A stretch of DNA of 64,000 bases from Metabacillus schmidteae. GTDB lineage: Bacteria > Bacillota > Bacilli > Bacillales > Bacillaceae. The notes beneath the pieces were generated by a model. The model ran no database searches. It was not told the DNA's origin and saw only the letters and a program-made list of their open reading frames with translations. This document shows positions 36,601 through 47,047 of the stretch, piece by piece. Numbering within the stretch: the stretch's first letter is position 1; each line of letters begins with the position of its first letter. The position numbers were made by a program, and so were the translations under genes. The stretch is from NCBI RefSeq assembly GCF_903166545.1, contig NZ_CAESCH010000002.1:434001-498000 (forward strand), in the 5' to 3' direction.

Positions 36601-37041
36601 GTGAAATATTCAAAGGCGACGAATTATGCCCTCCATACAATTGTTTATTTGGCTCTATTGCCATCTGGAAAAACAATTGGGGTAAAGCCTCTAGCAGAGG
36701 TACAAAAAGTGTCCCCTACCTATCTCTCTAAAGTGTTAACCACTTTAGTTAAATCAGGTTTTATTGAGTCAGTTACAGGTGTGAACGGTGGATATAAATT
36801 AATAAAGGATGTAAAAGATATTACGTTTCTCGATATTATCCAAGCCATCGAAGGAACTTCATCCTTGTTCCATTGTAGTTTAGATCATACCCAACATAAT
36901 CGGGAAAATTGCTTAATTGAACAAGTGATGAATGAAGCTGAACAAAAGATGGAGGATTATCTAAGAGCACAAACGATTCAAGATTTGGTCAGTAAGGTTG
37001 ATGAAAAAATGATCAAAAATGTCAATTCTATCGCAAATTAA
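36601..37041 (+). CDS. Rrf2-family transcriptional regulator
   Basis: About 146 residues from the GTG at 36601, with GAGGTGA upstream. The winged helix is at residues 1-80 (YSKATNYALHTIVYLALLPSGKTIGVKPLAEVQKVSPTYLSKVLTTL is split by the HTH turn, then GVNGGYKL wing). A Cys-containing segment (FHCSLDHTQHNRENCLIEQ) has two cysteines rather than the three of the iron-sulfur members IscR/NsrR, so cluster binding is uncertain. YwnA-like. The target is not evident. Confidence 0.82.
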   Translation: MKYSKATNYALHTIVYLALLPSGKTIGVKPLAEVQKVSPTYLSKVLTTLVKSGFIESVTGVNGGYKLIKDVKDITFLDIIQAIEGTSSLFHCSLDHTQHNRENCLIEQVMNEAEQKMEDYLRAQTIQDLVSKVDEKMIKNVNSIAN

Positions 37042-37081
37042 TTTTTTCTACTATGATTAAAGATTCTAAATATCTTAAGAA

Positions 37082-37110
37082 GGTAGCAATATCGGTTAAA
37101 CATTGCCACC
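37082..37110. terminator. Hairpin between convergent genes
   Basis: Arms GGTAGCAAT / ATTGCCACC with one mismatch and an 11-nt loop. Confidence 0.5.
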
Positions 37111-37140
37111 CTTTCCTTTAAAAGGATAAAGATTTTGTTC

Positions 37141-37779
37141 CTACCTTCCTTTAAAATCCTTCTTAAACTGATCAAAATCTGCTTTAATGTATTGAAAGGA
37201 TTTCAGTTGTCCACCGTGATCAGGGTGGGATATTTTCAATAGCTCTTTATAAGCAGTCATGACTTCTTTTTTCCCAGACAATTTTGATAAACCTAATTTA
37301 TCCCGATAGTCCTGTAAGGGAAAGCGTATCTGTAAGGGAGCTGTTTCTCTTTTTTGTTCATGAGCTTTAGTAGAATTAGTATGTATTGAATTCTCCTTGT
37401 GCTTAATTAAGTCATTTCTTAAACGGATATTTTCTGTAAGTAAAGAATTCATTTCTTTTTGTAAATCATTCTTTTCTTTTTTGAGAAGTGATATTTCTTG
37501 ATGAAGCTGCTCTCTTTGCTTTAAAGAATTTTCATGCAGTGCTTTGATTCCCTCAATATATTCATCTTGTACCTTTAATTTTGATTGAAACTGCTTGATG
37601 ATTTCTTTTTTTTCTTCTCGTAAGCTACTTTGTAGCAGCTCGGTTGTTTGGTGATCAAGGCTGTATCCATTCGTATCATCTGAGGTGATTTTACCTTCTT
37701 TTATCCATTTTCTAATTGTGAGTGTTCTTATATTTTCAGAGACTCCTGCTTTAGTGAGCATCTCTACCGCTTCGTTCAT
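37141..37779 (-). CDS. HTH / coiled-coil / J-domain protein
   Basis: About 212 residues. The N-terminal 55 residues look like a MerR/excisionase-type HTH (NEAVEMLTKAGVSENIRTLTIRKWIKEGKI). Residues 60-125 form a long coiled coil rich in Lys/Glu (LHQEISLLKKEKNDLQKEM). The C-terminal 60 residues are J-domain-like with the diagnostic HPD tripeptide in LKISHPDHGGQLKSFQYIK. The combination recalls RacA-type DNA-binding coiled-coil proteins with an added DnaK-recruiting module. The start (ATG 37779 or TTG 37785) is ambiguous. Function unknown. Confidence 0.68.
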   Translation of the reverse strand: MNEAVEMLTKAGVSENIRTLTIRKWIKEGKITSDDTNGYSLDHQTTELLQSSLREEKKEIIKQFQSKLKVQDEYIEGIKALHENSLKQREQLHQEISLLKKEKNDLQKEMNSLLTENIRLRNDLIKHKENSIHTNSTKAHEQKRETAPLQIRFPLQDYRDKLGLSKLSGKKEVMTAYKELLKISHPDHGGQLKSFQYIKADFDQFKKDFKGR

Positions 37780-37962
37780 CTTCAATATTCTCACCCTTTT
37801 CCTTTTTCTCTACCAAAAAGAATTCTTTATTATATATATAAGGAAAAGGAATGTATTTTCTGTCCGGTATGATATATCTTACAAAAAGGCTGTTTTCGAT
37901 CCTTTGTTTTTTTAATACAGTTAGGGTAAAAACTAAGTTCGTTTCATTGCGGTCCAGCTCTT

Positions 37963-38727
37963 TCATTCTTTTTCTCGATGTTTCAATAAATACAATGCTG
38001 TAATCCAGGAGGTTATTGGTATAACCATGGTTACACCGATTCCTGCACAAAGTAATGTGAGCATCTCAGCACTGAATATTTTTGAATTCACTATTTCACC
38101 AGGAGAGTATGTTAAATCTTTAAACCAAATAAGTAGGGCTAAATATCCTCCGAAGAAAGCAAAAAACAGTGTATTCGTACTTGTTCCTAAAATATCTTTT
38201 CCAATGCTTAATCCTGATGTAAATAAATCTTTTCGATTAATGCCAGGATTGTGAAAATGAATTTCCCGCATAGGAGATGAGACAGCGATTGCTGTATCCG
38301 TAATGGCACCAATTGTGCTCATGATCATGACGGAAGCTGCGATTTTTGTAAAATCAATTCCGATATAAAGAGAAAAAATACTAAGCTCTTCAACTTCTTC
38401 CTCACCAAAGCCTTGAATCATGGCATTTTTAGTAAGAAAGATGATAAATAAAAGTAGAATCACAATCGAAATAATTGTTGAAATAAATGCAGGTATCGTT
38501 GTATTATTCACTTTATTTATATAAAAAAGATTAATACAGCTAATCATAATACTTGCAAAAATCGTTATAATGATCGGATCGATATTTGGATCATTCAAGA
38601 AGAAGAGAAGGATAAAAATGACAGCAAAGTTAAAGAACAATGCTAAAAATGACCGTATTCCTTTTTTTCCACCTATAAGTGTCATTAATAGAAATAAGAT
38701 GACTGCGAGTACAACTAATGCATTCAT
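37963..38727 (-). CDS. YibE/F-family membrane protein, smaller subunit
   Basis: 254 residues and about seven membrane helices, with the YibE/F signatures SIGAITDTAIAVSSPM-like (STIGAITDTAIAVSS) and GLSIGKDILGTSTNTLFFAFFGG. Its gene overlaps the longer relative upstream by 4 nt (ATGA), so the two are translationally coupled and probably form a complex. The biochemical role of YibE/F is not established. Confidence 0.82.
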   Translation of the reverse strand: MNALVVLAVILFLLMTLIGGKKGIRSFLALFFNFAVIFILLFFLNDPNIDPIIITIFASIMISCINLFYINKVNNTTIPAFISTIISIVILLLFIIFLTKNAMIQGFGEEEVEELSIFSLYIGIDFTKIAASVMIMSTIGAITDTAIAVSSPMREIHFHNPGINRKDLFTSGLSIGKDILGTSTNTLFFAFFGGYLALLIWFKDLTYSPGEIVNSKIFSAEMLTLLCAGIGVTMVIPITSWITALYLLKHREKE

Positions 38728-39863
38728 AATTTTGCCCTCTTTCTATTAATGAAAAATATCGTTATAAATAAACCAATAGGAATGGTGATGACAATTCCAA
38801 TCCCGCCAGCTAGTGCTCTAGCTAATTCTAGTGAAAGATTCATGGAAAGAGTGTATCCCAATGGTGAGTGATTTTTTAAATATAAGATCAACATTGGAAG
38901 TGAACCGCTAATATAAGCAAAAAATAAGATGTTTGTCATCGTTCCCATAATATCTTTCCCTATTTCCATACCTGATTTTTTCAGTGCTTTTACAGCAATG
39001 TTGTTATTTTTTTCATACAATCCAAATATGGAAGAAGACATTGTAATTGCTACATCCATTACCGCTCCTAACGAACCTAGAAATAACCCTGCCATAAACA
39101 CCATTTGGTAAGGACGGGTTATGAATTGAAGCTCTTCATATCGAAGCCCTTCTTCAGAGGTCAACCAAATAACGAGATAGGAAATGAACAGAGAAAGAAA
39201 CGTTCCAAACAATGTCGCTATAATGGCTGCATAGGTCTTTTCATTGAAGCCGTTAGCAAGTAATAAAGATATAATCGTAAACAAAATGACGGCTATACTG
39301 CAAATAACGATTAGGTTTCGATCTGGTTGATCGAGATAAAGATCTAAGGCATATGAGAGTATCACGGCATTTACTACTAGACTGATGAGAGAGAAGAAAC
39401 CTTGTTTTCGGCCGACAGCTAACACGATAATAGCAAAAATCCAAGCTGCAATTAATAGGTAAGTATCACGTTTCAGATCTTTAATTGTGCCAGTTAAATC
39501 GGTTTGTTTTCCATTGTTCTCATCAATCGATACAAATATTTTTTGTCCGGCTTGAAATTCTTGGTCATACGCTTTTGAAGATGAAAATTCATTTGTTAAG
39601 TGGATAACTTGTCCTTTATTATCCCCGTTTTTTATTGCAGCGATGATTTTCTGGGTAGAAAGCTGATCTTTATTATCATACTGATCTATGACTTCACTAG
39701 AGTCTGTTATTTCTGTTTTTAAAACCTCAGCGATAGGACGATCATAAAATGAATAGTTATTGTTTACAAAAATAAGTGATGCTGCAAAAGCGAGTGCTAC
39801 GAGCAAGTATAATAGAATGGTTTTGTATGGTATTTCTTTATTTTTTGTTTCTGTAACATTCAA
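38724..39863 (-). CDS. YibE/F-family membrane protein, larger subunit
   Basis: About 379 residues from a TTG at 39863, chosen because GGAGG lies 7 nt upstream. One N-terminal helix is followed by an extracytoplasmic domain of about 100 residues (VIDQYDNKDQLSTQKIIAAIKNGDNKGQ region) and eight further helices. The motif GAVMDVAITMSSSIFGLY and GKDIMGTMTNILFFAYISG match the partner gene's GAITDTAIAVSS and GKDILGTSTNTLFF. It precedes and overlaps the smaller gene. Confidence 0.82.
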   Translation of the reverse strand: MNVTETKNKEIPYKTILLYLLVALAFAASLIFVNNNYSFYDRPIAEVLKTEITDSSEVIDQYDNKDQLSTQKIIAAIKNGDNKGQVIHLTNEFSSSKAYDQEFQAGQKIFVSIDENNGKQTDLTGTIKDLKRDTYLLIAAWIFAIIVLAVGRKQGFFSLISLVVNAVILSYALDLYLDQPDRNLIVICSIAVILFTIISLLLANGFNEKTYAAIIATLFGTFLSLFISYLVIWLTSEEGLRYEELQFITRPYQMVFMAGLFLGSLGAVMDVAITMSSSIFGLYEKNNNIAVKALKKSGMEIGKDIMGTMTNILFFAYISGSLPMLILYLKNHSPLGYTLSMNLSLELARALAGGIGIVITIPIGLFITIFFINRKRAKL

Positions 39864-40018
39864 GCTAAAGCCTCCATCTGTGATGAAATAAGTACTCTCC
39901 ATCTTAGTACATTTTTTCACTTGAAGTAAAGGTGGGTCTCTTAATTTTATTGGTGAAACACAGTGTTACATAAAAGGAACATGTTTTAATTGTTGTGACA
40001 AATACCTATTTCCAGTGT

Positions 40019-40113
40019 ACTTGTATACTATTTACCTAAAAGTAAGTATGCTATTTCCATTAGTGTTTGATCGTAAGCCAAGTTTTGCTTACTAATAATA
40101 TGACAAGTATAGT
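40019..40113 (+). promoter_or_regulatory. Palindromic motifs upstream of the GH1 gene
   Basis: ACTTGTATACT (40019-40029) and ACAAGTATAGT (40103-40113) share a TTGTATA-like core typical of GntR/HutC operators. Between them lies a GTAAGC/GCTTAC stem (40073-40092). No antiterminator-type leader is clear. Suggestive only. Confidence 0.3.
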
Positions 40114-40132
40114 CAATATTAATATGGAATAA

Positions 40133-41587
<1,455 letters not shown>

Positions 41588-41588
41588 A

Positions 41589-41627
41589 AATAACGCCTCT
41601 CACATAGTAAAGGTGAGAGGCGTTATT
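41589..41627. terminator. Bidirectional terminator
   Basis: 15-bp arms starting AATAACGCCTCTCAC with a 9-nt loop, between the GH1 and sensor-kinase genes. Confidence 0.85.
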
Positions 41628-41657
41628 AATAATACAGCAATTCCTAATTCGTAACCC

Positions 41658-43367
41658 TTACCGACTTTTAGGAATCGTAAGGGTTACGGTTGTTCCTTTA
41701 TTGACTTCGCTTTGATAATCCAAACCAAACTCATGCCCGTAGGAAAGTTGTACGCGGTGATGGACATTTCTTACTCCATATCCCTTTGTTTTGTTGGTTA
41801 AAATGGTCTCCAGCTTTTCAGTTTCTATTCCACAACCATTATCAGATACTGTGAAAATCAAGTGATCCTCAGTTTGTTTGCCTGATATCTTTAAAATCCC
41901 TTTACCGGGTGTTACTTTGTGGTCAATCCCATGGTTGATGGCATTTTCTACCAACGGCTGTAAAAGAAGATTGATCATCGTGTAATGAAGGATGTCCTTC
42001 TCTACTTCACATTGAACCTCAAATGAATCGGAATGCATCATTCGTTGAATTTGAATATAGGAAGTTGTATTTTCAAGTTCATCTTTAACAGAAATAGTAT
42101 TTTTTCCTTGATTCAATGTTGTACGGTAAAATGTTGAAAGATACTGAGCCATGTGACTAATATCCTCTTGATCAGCCATAATTGCCTTGCTGTTAATTAG
42201 TGACAGGCTGTTATAGAAAAAGTGAGGATTAATTTGGGCTTGTAATGCTTTTATCTCATATTCTTGACGAGCAATTTTACTTTTGTATACTTCATTAATC
42301 ATTGTGTTTAATTTATGAACCATATTTCCAAACTTTTGAATTAAGTGACCGATTTCATCAGATGCTGTGTTGGTTACCGTTACGACCAATTCCCCTTTTT
42401 CAACCTGTTCCATATTTTTAGATAACATGATTAACGGTCGTACGACCACTTTTGAAAGAAAATAAATAGATAAAAACAGAATTAGGATAGAGGAAAGAAC
42501 AACGATAAAAAAGGTAAGCTCAAGTCCGAATGAAGAAGCAGAGACTGTACCATAGGGACGATAAAGATAGGCTGTCCAATTATAAGGGGTAAGTTCAGCT
42601 TTCTTATATATATAGTGTTCTTTTAATGTATCCTCACTTAATCGTTTTAGTAATTCGTTTTCTGTTAAGGCATAAGACATTTTCTTTTCTGAAAATTGGT
42701 TTATTTGGAACACAGGTTTACCATTTTCATCAAGAATAATGAGTCCGTAGTTATCTTCATATAAGGTGGACATTGATTCAAACACATTTTCATAATCGAT
42801 ATCCATGTAAACAATATTCGTCGTATTATGGTGACGATCAAATAATTGGCTGGCAACCTCGAATGTCTCTTCTTTAGCTGATACGATTAATTTTGGTGTG
42901 GATGCTTCCGAAATGCTTTCAAACCAACTGTATTGTTCAATATCTGATAAAGGTCTGAGACTCTCACCGTGTGAATGCATCTTATTATTACTATAAATTG
43001 TAATTCTATTAATGTCTGTTTGTAAAAACTTTGAAGTGTTTAATAGTGGATCAAGTGTATAGTGATAAAATAAAAACATTTCATAGTTATTGTCATAAGT
43101 AGAAGTTACACCTCTTTTTACATCTTCATTCCAAACAATATGATTCATTGCATCAAAATAAGTGTTTACTTTATAATCAAGACTTGAGATTGCCTGATTA
43201 AGAGATTCATCTAGCACTTCATTTTCGCGTGTGATGAATAAATGTTGGATCTGATTATACCAAAAACTCCCCAAAGTAATAACGGGGAATAAACCCGATA
43301 ATAGACAAATAAATAATATTTTATTTCTAAATTTTAAGTTCTTAAAACAACCCTTTAAATTGTTCAT
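41658..43367 (-). CDS. YesM-type sensor histidine kinase
   Basis: 569 residues. TM1 at 17-37, an extracytoplasmic sensor domain to about 275, TM2 at 280-305, HAMP at 305-360 (VVRPLIMLSKNMEQVEKGEL), His-kinase domain with the phospho-His in QAQINPHFFYNSLSLIN, and HATPase with LLQPLVENAINHGI and VSDNGCGI. The family senses carbohydrates together with AraC-type regulators. It is co-transcribed with the response regulator gene (2-nt gap) and is divergent from an LplA-like importer that is its probable target. Confidence 0.9.
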   Translation of the reverse strand: MNNLKGCFKNLKFRNKILFICLLSGLFPVITLGSFWYNQIQHLFITRENEVLDESLNQAISSLDYKVNTYFDAMNHIVWNEDVKRGVTSTYDNNYEMFLFYHYTLDPLLNTSKFLQTDINRITIYSNNKMHSHGESLRPLSDIEQYSWFESISEASTPKLIVSAKEETFEVASQLFDRHHNTTNIVYMDIDYENVFESMSTLYEDNYGLIILDENGKPVFQINQFSEKKMSYALTENELLKRLSEDTLKEHYIYKKAELTPYNWTAYLYRPYGTVSASSFGLELTFFIVVLSSILILFLSIYFLSKVVVRPLIMLSKNMEQVEKGELVVTVTNTASDEIGHLIQKFGNMVHKLNTMINEVYKSKIARQEYEIKALQAQINPHFFYNSLSLINSKAIMADQEDISHMAQYLSTFYRTTLNQGKNTISVKDELENTTSYIQIQRMMHSDSFEVQCEVEKDILHYTMINLLLQPLVENAINHGIDHKVTPGKGILKISGKQTEDHLIFTVSDNGCGIETEKLETILTNKTKGYGVRNVHHRVQLSYGHEFGLDYQSEVNKGTTVTLTIPKSR

Positions 43368-43369
43368 AT

Positions 43370-44929
43370 CTAAGAATTCTCTTTCTTTTTTCTATCCATT
43401 TGTCGGTATTTTTCCGGGCTTGCCCCAAAGTGCTCGCGAAAACTACGAACGAAGTAAGAAAGATTTTGATAGCCTACATTCTTACAAATATCATTCACTT
43501 TCATATTTGTACTATGGAGGAGATCTTTTGCTATTTCCATCCTTAGATTTTTAATATATTTGTTGATACCGCAACCTGTTTCCTGAATAAATATTTCACT
43601 TAAATATCCTGGTGATAAATACACTTGTTCAGACAATAAATTCAAAGATAAATCTTCTTGATAATGTTTGTGTATATATTTTTTAACAATTTGGATCACA
43701 TGTTTTGGAGATTTTCTTTCATCCTCTAATTTTTTTATGATTTCATTTTGTACGGATGTTAAAATCTTTTCAATATCAGAAAAATGAGGACAGGAATATA
43801 TTGCCTCCAATTTTTTATTAATGGTTCTTTTATCATATAATGGCAGATCATAGACTAGCATTTGTAATAGTTTTGAAAATAAAAACCGCACATATATATG
43901 AGATATTTCCAGATTCAAACGGTACTTTTCGAATAGAAGGTTCATATTTTGTTTGAAACTAACAATATCTCCAAATATAACGGCATTTTTTATGTCATGC
44001 AGGAGGTCATCATCTGCTTCAGGATATCCTTTATCTTCGATTGGTGCGGCTTCTTCTTTTGGATATACATAGGTGTCAGAATAGAAAAAACGGTCCTCGA
44101 TATCCTTTTCCAACTCCTCATAAAAACTTGGCATCTCACTAGGTGATGAGAATTTCTTGCTGGTTGAGGTAAAACAATTTATACCATATTCTTTATGAAT
44201 TTGTTTTTGAATTCTTGTTGCAATCTGCTCAGTGTGCATTGAGCTCTCACCATTTATCTTTACTAACAATAGAATTTGAAAAGGATTAAGATCAATAAAG
44301 TCACATGAAAAGTTTGTAATGGCTTTTTCAATTTGTTGGTAGAAAAATAAAGTGTCTTTTTCCTGAGGAAGGCGATCGAAAAAGGGTTCAGCAAATTGCA
44401 TTAAAATCATGTGAGAATAATCACTTAAAAAGTCGAAATCTATGGAAGGGTATTCATTTTTAAGCTTTTCCAAAGGAGTTTTGTTTATAAGACGATTTAG
44501 AATATGAGTTTTTATGAGTTCAGTATTTGCTTCTATTTGTGCTAGTTCTTTCTCCTGAGTTTTAATATTTTGTAAGACTGAACTTACTGTTTGTTGAAAT
44601 TCATTAGGTTTTATTGGTTTTAAGATATAATCAATAGCTCGTAACGAAAGGGCTTTTTTTATATAGTCAAAATCATTATGGCCACTAAAAAAGATGGTTT
44701 GAATATTTGGGTAAAGTTCTCTCGCTTTTGTAGCTAGCTCAATTCCATCTATAAAGGGCATTTTAACATCTGTAAACAAAATATTTACAGGCTGTTTTTC
44801 TAGCTGAGCAAGAGCCTCTTTTCCATTGCTCGCTTCAATTATATCAAGTTGAAAACGGTATTTATTAAGAAGAAAGCGAATGACGTTTCGCTCATCTTTT
44901 TCGTCATCTGCAATTAAAATTCGGTACAT
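43370..44929 (-). CDS. YesN-type response regulator with AraC output domain
   Basis: 519 residues. Receiver at 1-120 (ILIADDEKDERN, phospho-acceptor in NILFTDVKMPFIDG). A central region without a named fold follows at about 130-400. Two AraC-type HTHs form the last 100 residues (EDLSLNLLSEQVYLSPGYLSEIFIQETG and VNDICKNVGYQNLSYFVRSFREHFGASPEKYR). It is upstream of and adjacent to the kinase gene. It probably activates the divergent ABC importer. Confidence 0.9.
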   Translation of the reverse strand: MYRILIADDEKDERNVIRFLLNKYRFQLDIIEASNGKEALAQLEKQPVNILFTDVKMPFIDGIELATKARELYPNIQTIFFSGHNDFDYIKKALSLRAIDYILKPIKPNEFQQTVSSVLQNIKTQEKELAQIEANTELIKTHILNRLINKTPLEKLKNEYPSIDFDFLSDYSHMILMQFAEPFFDRLPQEKDTLFFYQQIEKAITNFSCDFIDLNPFQILLLVKINGESSMHTEQIATRIQKQIHKEYGINCFTSTSKKFSSPSEMPSFYEELEKDIEDRFFYSDTYVYPKEEAAPIEDKGYPEADDDLLHDIKNAVIFGDIVSFKQNMNLLFEKYRLNLEISHIYVRFLFSKLLQMLVYDLPLYDKRTINKKLEAIYSCPHFSDIEKILTSVQNEIIKKLEDERKSPKHVIQIVKKYIHKHYQEDLSLNLLSEQVYLSPGYLSEIFIQETGCGINKYIKNLRMEIAKDLLHSTNMKVNDICKNVGYQNLSYFVRSFREHFGASPEKYRQMDRKKKENS

Positions 44930-44993
44930 ATTATTACCCCCAAGATATAATCTTTGTTCACAGGTAAGAAAGTATAAAATTTTGTACTTTGTG

Positions 44994-45152
44994 TAGGTGT
45001 CTAGCTCCAGCCCCTATCGCCTATCAAACTTCAGATCATCTCCCTACGATAAGTCAACATCGGTTCGCTTCGCTTACCGTGTTTCCTTTATCTTAGTCGA
45101 TGCTCCTCCAGTTTGTACGGCGATGACCAAGGCGCTTGCGCTTTTCTTAATT
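44994..45152. repeat. Intergenic repeat of the type common in Bacillus genomes
   Basis: Starts GGTGTCTAGCTCCAGC and ends AAGGCGCTTGCGCTTTTC. These two end motifs are characteristic of a short dispersed non-coding element found many times in Bacillaceae genomes (from memory of such genomes, not a search). It lies in the divergent region before the importer. Confidence 0.55.
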
Positions 45153-45210
45153 ATATCATTGAGATTTTTTGAGAAAATAAAGATGGATAAATGTTCCGGA
45201 AAAAAGTACA

Positions 45211-45224
45211 TGAAAACGGTTTAA
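45211..45224 (+). promoter_or_regulatory. Candidate cre (CcpA) site before the LplA-like operon
   Basis: TGAAAACGGTTTAA fits the cre consensus apart from one position, about 86 nt upstream of the start codon at 45310. Confidence 0.5.
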
Positions 45225-45309
45225 TTAATATTTTTGAAGAAAGCTAAAACAATTACACTAAGAGTGTACCAATAAAAAGGTGAAAAAGGGATAAATGAGG
45301 GGGAGAAAA

Positions 45310-46992
45310 ATGAAGCGGAACTCATTATTTAAGAGGATTACTATGCTATCTATGGTATCTATTATGACATTTTCTTTAGTGGCATGTGTGGAGAAAGAAC
45401 CATCAAATGCAGCGGATTCTGCGTCAGAGAGCGGAGAAAAAGTCATTAAAATGGGACGTGTAACGTCAGCAAATCCAAAATTACCTGAAGGTGATACTTA
45501 TGAGAATAATGCCTATACCCGTCTAGTAGAAGAGAAATTAGGTGCAAAAATAGAAAATGCATTTGAAGGTGAAGGAGAAGATTATACAAGACAGGTTGCA
45601 CTTGCTATTTCTTCTGGAGAACTGCCTGATATGATGCGAGTTGACTCAAGAGAAGAATTGAAAGAGCTAGTTGAGAATGACTTAATAGCAGATTTAACTG
45701 ATGTTTATGATAAAAATGCAAGCGATTACATTAAAGATATATATAATTCTTATGATGGTCGGAGTTTGGAAGATGCATCATTCGATGGACGATTGATGGC
45801 GCTTCCAGCGACAATTGGGGATGAAGCTCCTAATATGATTTGGATCAGAAAAGACTGGACAGAAAAGTTAGGACTGGAAATCGATTCTGATGGTGACCGC
45901 CTCATTACATTAGATGAACTGGAAAATACGGCAAAGGCATTCATTGAAAAAGATCCTGGAGGAACGGGCAATCCTATTGGAATCCCTATGGCTTACTGGT
46001 TAAATTCAGGAAGTTATGGAGGCTCGGCACTTAATATGACATCTATAGCTGGAATGTTCAATGCATATCCTCGATTTTGGCTGGAAGATGAAAACGGAAA
46101 TATCACAAATGGTTCAATTACAGAGGGAACAAAGCAAGCATTAGGTATCTTGTCTGATTGGTATAAGGAAGGGATCCTTGATCCGCAGTTTGGAACTAGA
46201 ACGTGGGACGATATTATGGCTCTAGTAACAAACGGACAAACAGGAATTGTGACTGGCCCATGGCATATACCGGACTGGGGACTATCAACAGTAAGAGAAA
46301 TGGATAAGAATGCAGTTTTCGAATCTTATACATTAGAAGATAAAAATGGAAAAGTAAACGTTGCTCACACGAACCCAACTGGTGCTTTTATTGTTGTCAG
46401 AAAAGATTACGAACATCCGGAATTAGCTATAGAGATTTTGAACCTTTTCTATGACGAGCTGGCAAATTCGAAAGATTTGGCAACTGATTATCCAGAGGTT
46501 GCAGAATACAAAGAACTGGGTGTTGATGGTTCAACAAGACCGTTTAATATCGAAGTGTTAAAATCTGATAATTTATTATTCGACTATTCAAATATAATGG
46601 GCGCAGTTAATGGTGAAATCAAGATGGAAGAAATCGCGTCTTCTGAGGCAAGAGATGCAGCCACAAGTATTATGAAATATTCGGAAAATCCTGTAGAAGC
46701 TGATACAGCCGATTGGTCAAAATATCATTCTCGAGTAAAAGGTATGGGCTTGATCGATAAACTGACAAAAGAGGATAGATTCAATTGGGTAACTCCGGTG
46801 TACTTCGGAAATACGGAAACATTAGAGAAAAAAGGAGCGAACCTTCTTAAGCTAGAAGAAGAAGACTTCATTAAAATTGTAACAGGTGCTGAGTCACTGG
46901 ATTATTTTGATACCTTTGTATCAAATTGGAAAAGTCAAGGTGGAGATGAAATCATCGCTGAAATTGAAGCAATCCTTGCTGAAGAGGAGTAA
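45310..46992 (+). CDS. LplA-type solute-binding lipoprotein
   Basis: About 560 residues from the ATG at 45310, with GGGGGAG upstream. The signal peptide ends in SLVAC (lipobox). It belongs to the long family-1 binding proteins (LplA/YtcQ) used for complex saccharides: DMMRVDSREELKELVENDLI, PNMIWIRKDWTEKLG and TGIVTGPWHIPDW are recognisable. Followed by two permeases without an ATPase gene. The divergent YesMN pair likely controls it. The sugar is unknown. Confidence 0.87.
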   Translation: MKRNSLFKRITMLSMVSIMTFSLVACVEKEPSNAADSASESGEKVIKMGRVTSANPKLPEGDTYENNAYTRLVEEKLGAKIENAFEGEGEDYTRQVALAISSGELPDMMRVDSREELKELVENDLIADLTDVYDKNASDYIKDIYNSYDGRSLEDASFDGRLMALPATIGDEAPNMIWIRKDWTEKLGLEIDSDGDRLITLDELENTAKAFIEKDPGGTGNPIGIPMAYWLNSGSYGGSALNMTSIAGMFNAYPRFWLEDENGNITNGSITEGTKQALGILSDWYKEGILDPQFGTRTWDDIMALVTNGQTGIVTGPWHIPDWGLSTVREMDKNAVFESYTLEDKNGKVNVAHTNPTGAFIVVRKDYEHPELAIEILNLFYDELANSKDLATDYPEVAEYKELGVDGSTRPFNIEVLKSDNLLFDYSNIMGAVNGEIKMEEIASSEARDAATSIMKYSENPVEADTADWSKYHSRVKGMGLIDKLTKEDRFNWVTPVYFGNTETLEKKGANLLKLEEEDFIKIVTGAESLDYFDTFVSNWKSQGGDEIIAEIEAILAEEE

Positions 46993-47001
46993 GGAATCCT
47001 A

Positions 47002-47028
47002 AATAAGGGCTGCCTGGCAGTCCTTATT
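47002..47028 (+). terminator. Intercistronic hairpin after the binding-protein gene
   Basis: AATAAGGGCTGCC / GGCAGTCCTTATT arms with almost no loop, immediately before the permease ribosome site. Likely an attenuator that gives more binding protein than permease. Confidence 0.6.
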
Positions 47029-47047
47029 CTATAAGGAGGCAAATTTT

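Noticed and set aside
36468..36731. Frame overlapping the start of the Rrf2-family gene
   Set aside because: It spans the promoter and is in a different frame from the well-supported regulator; composition is not protein-like.
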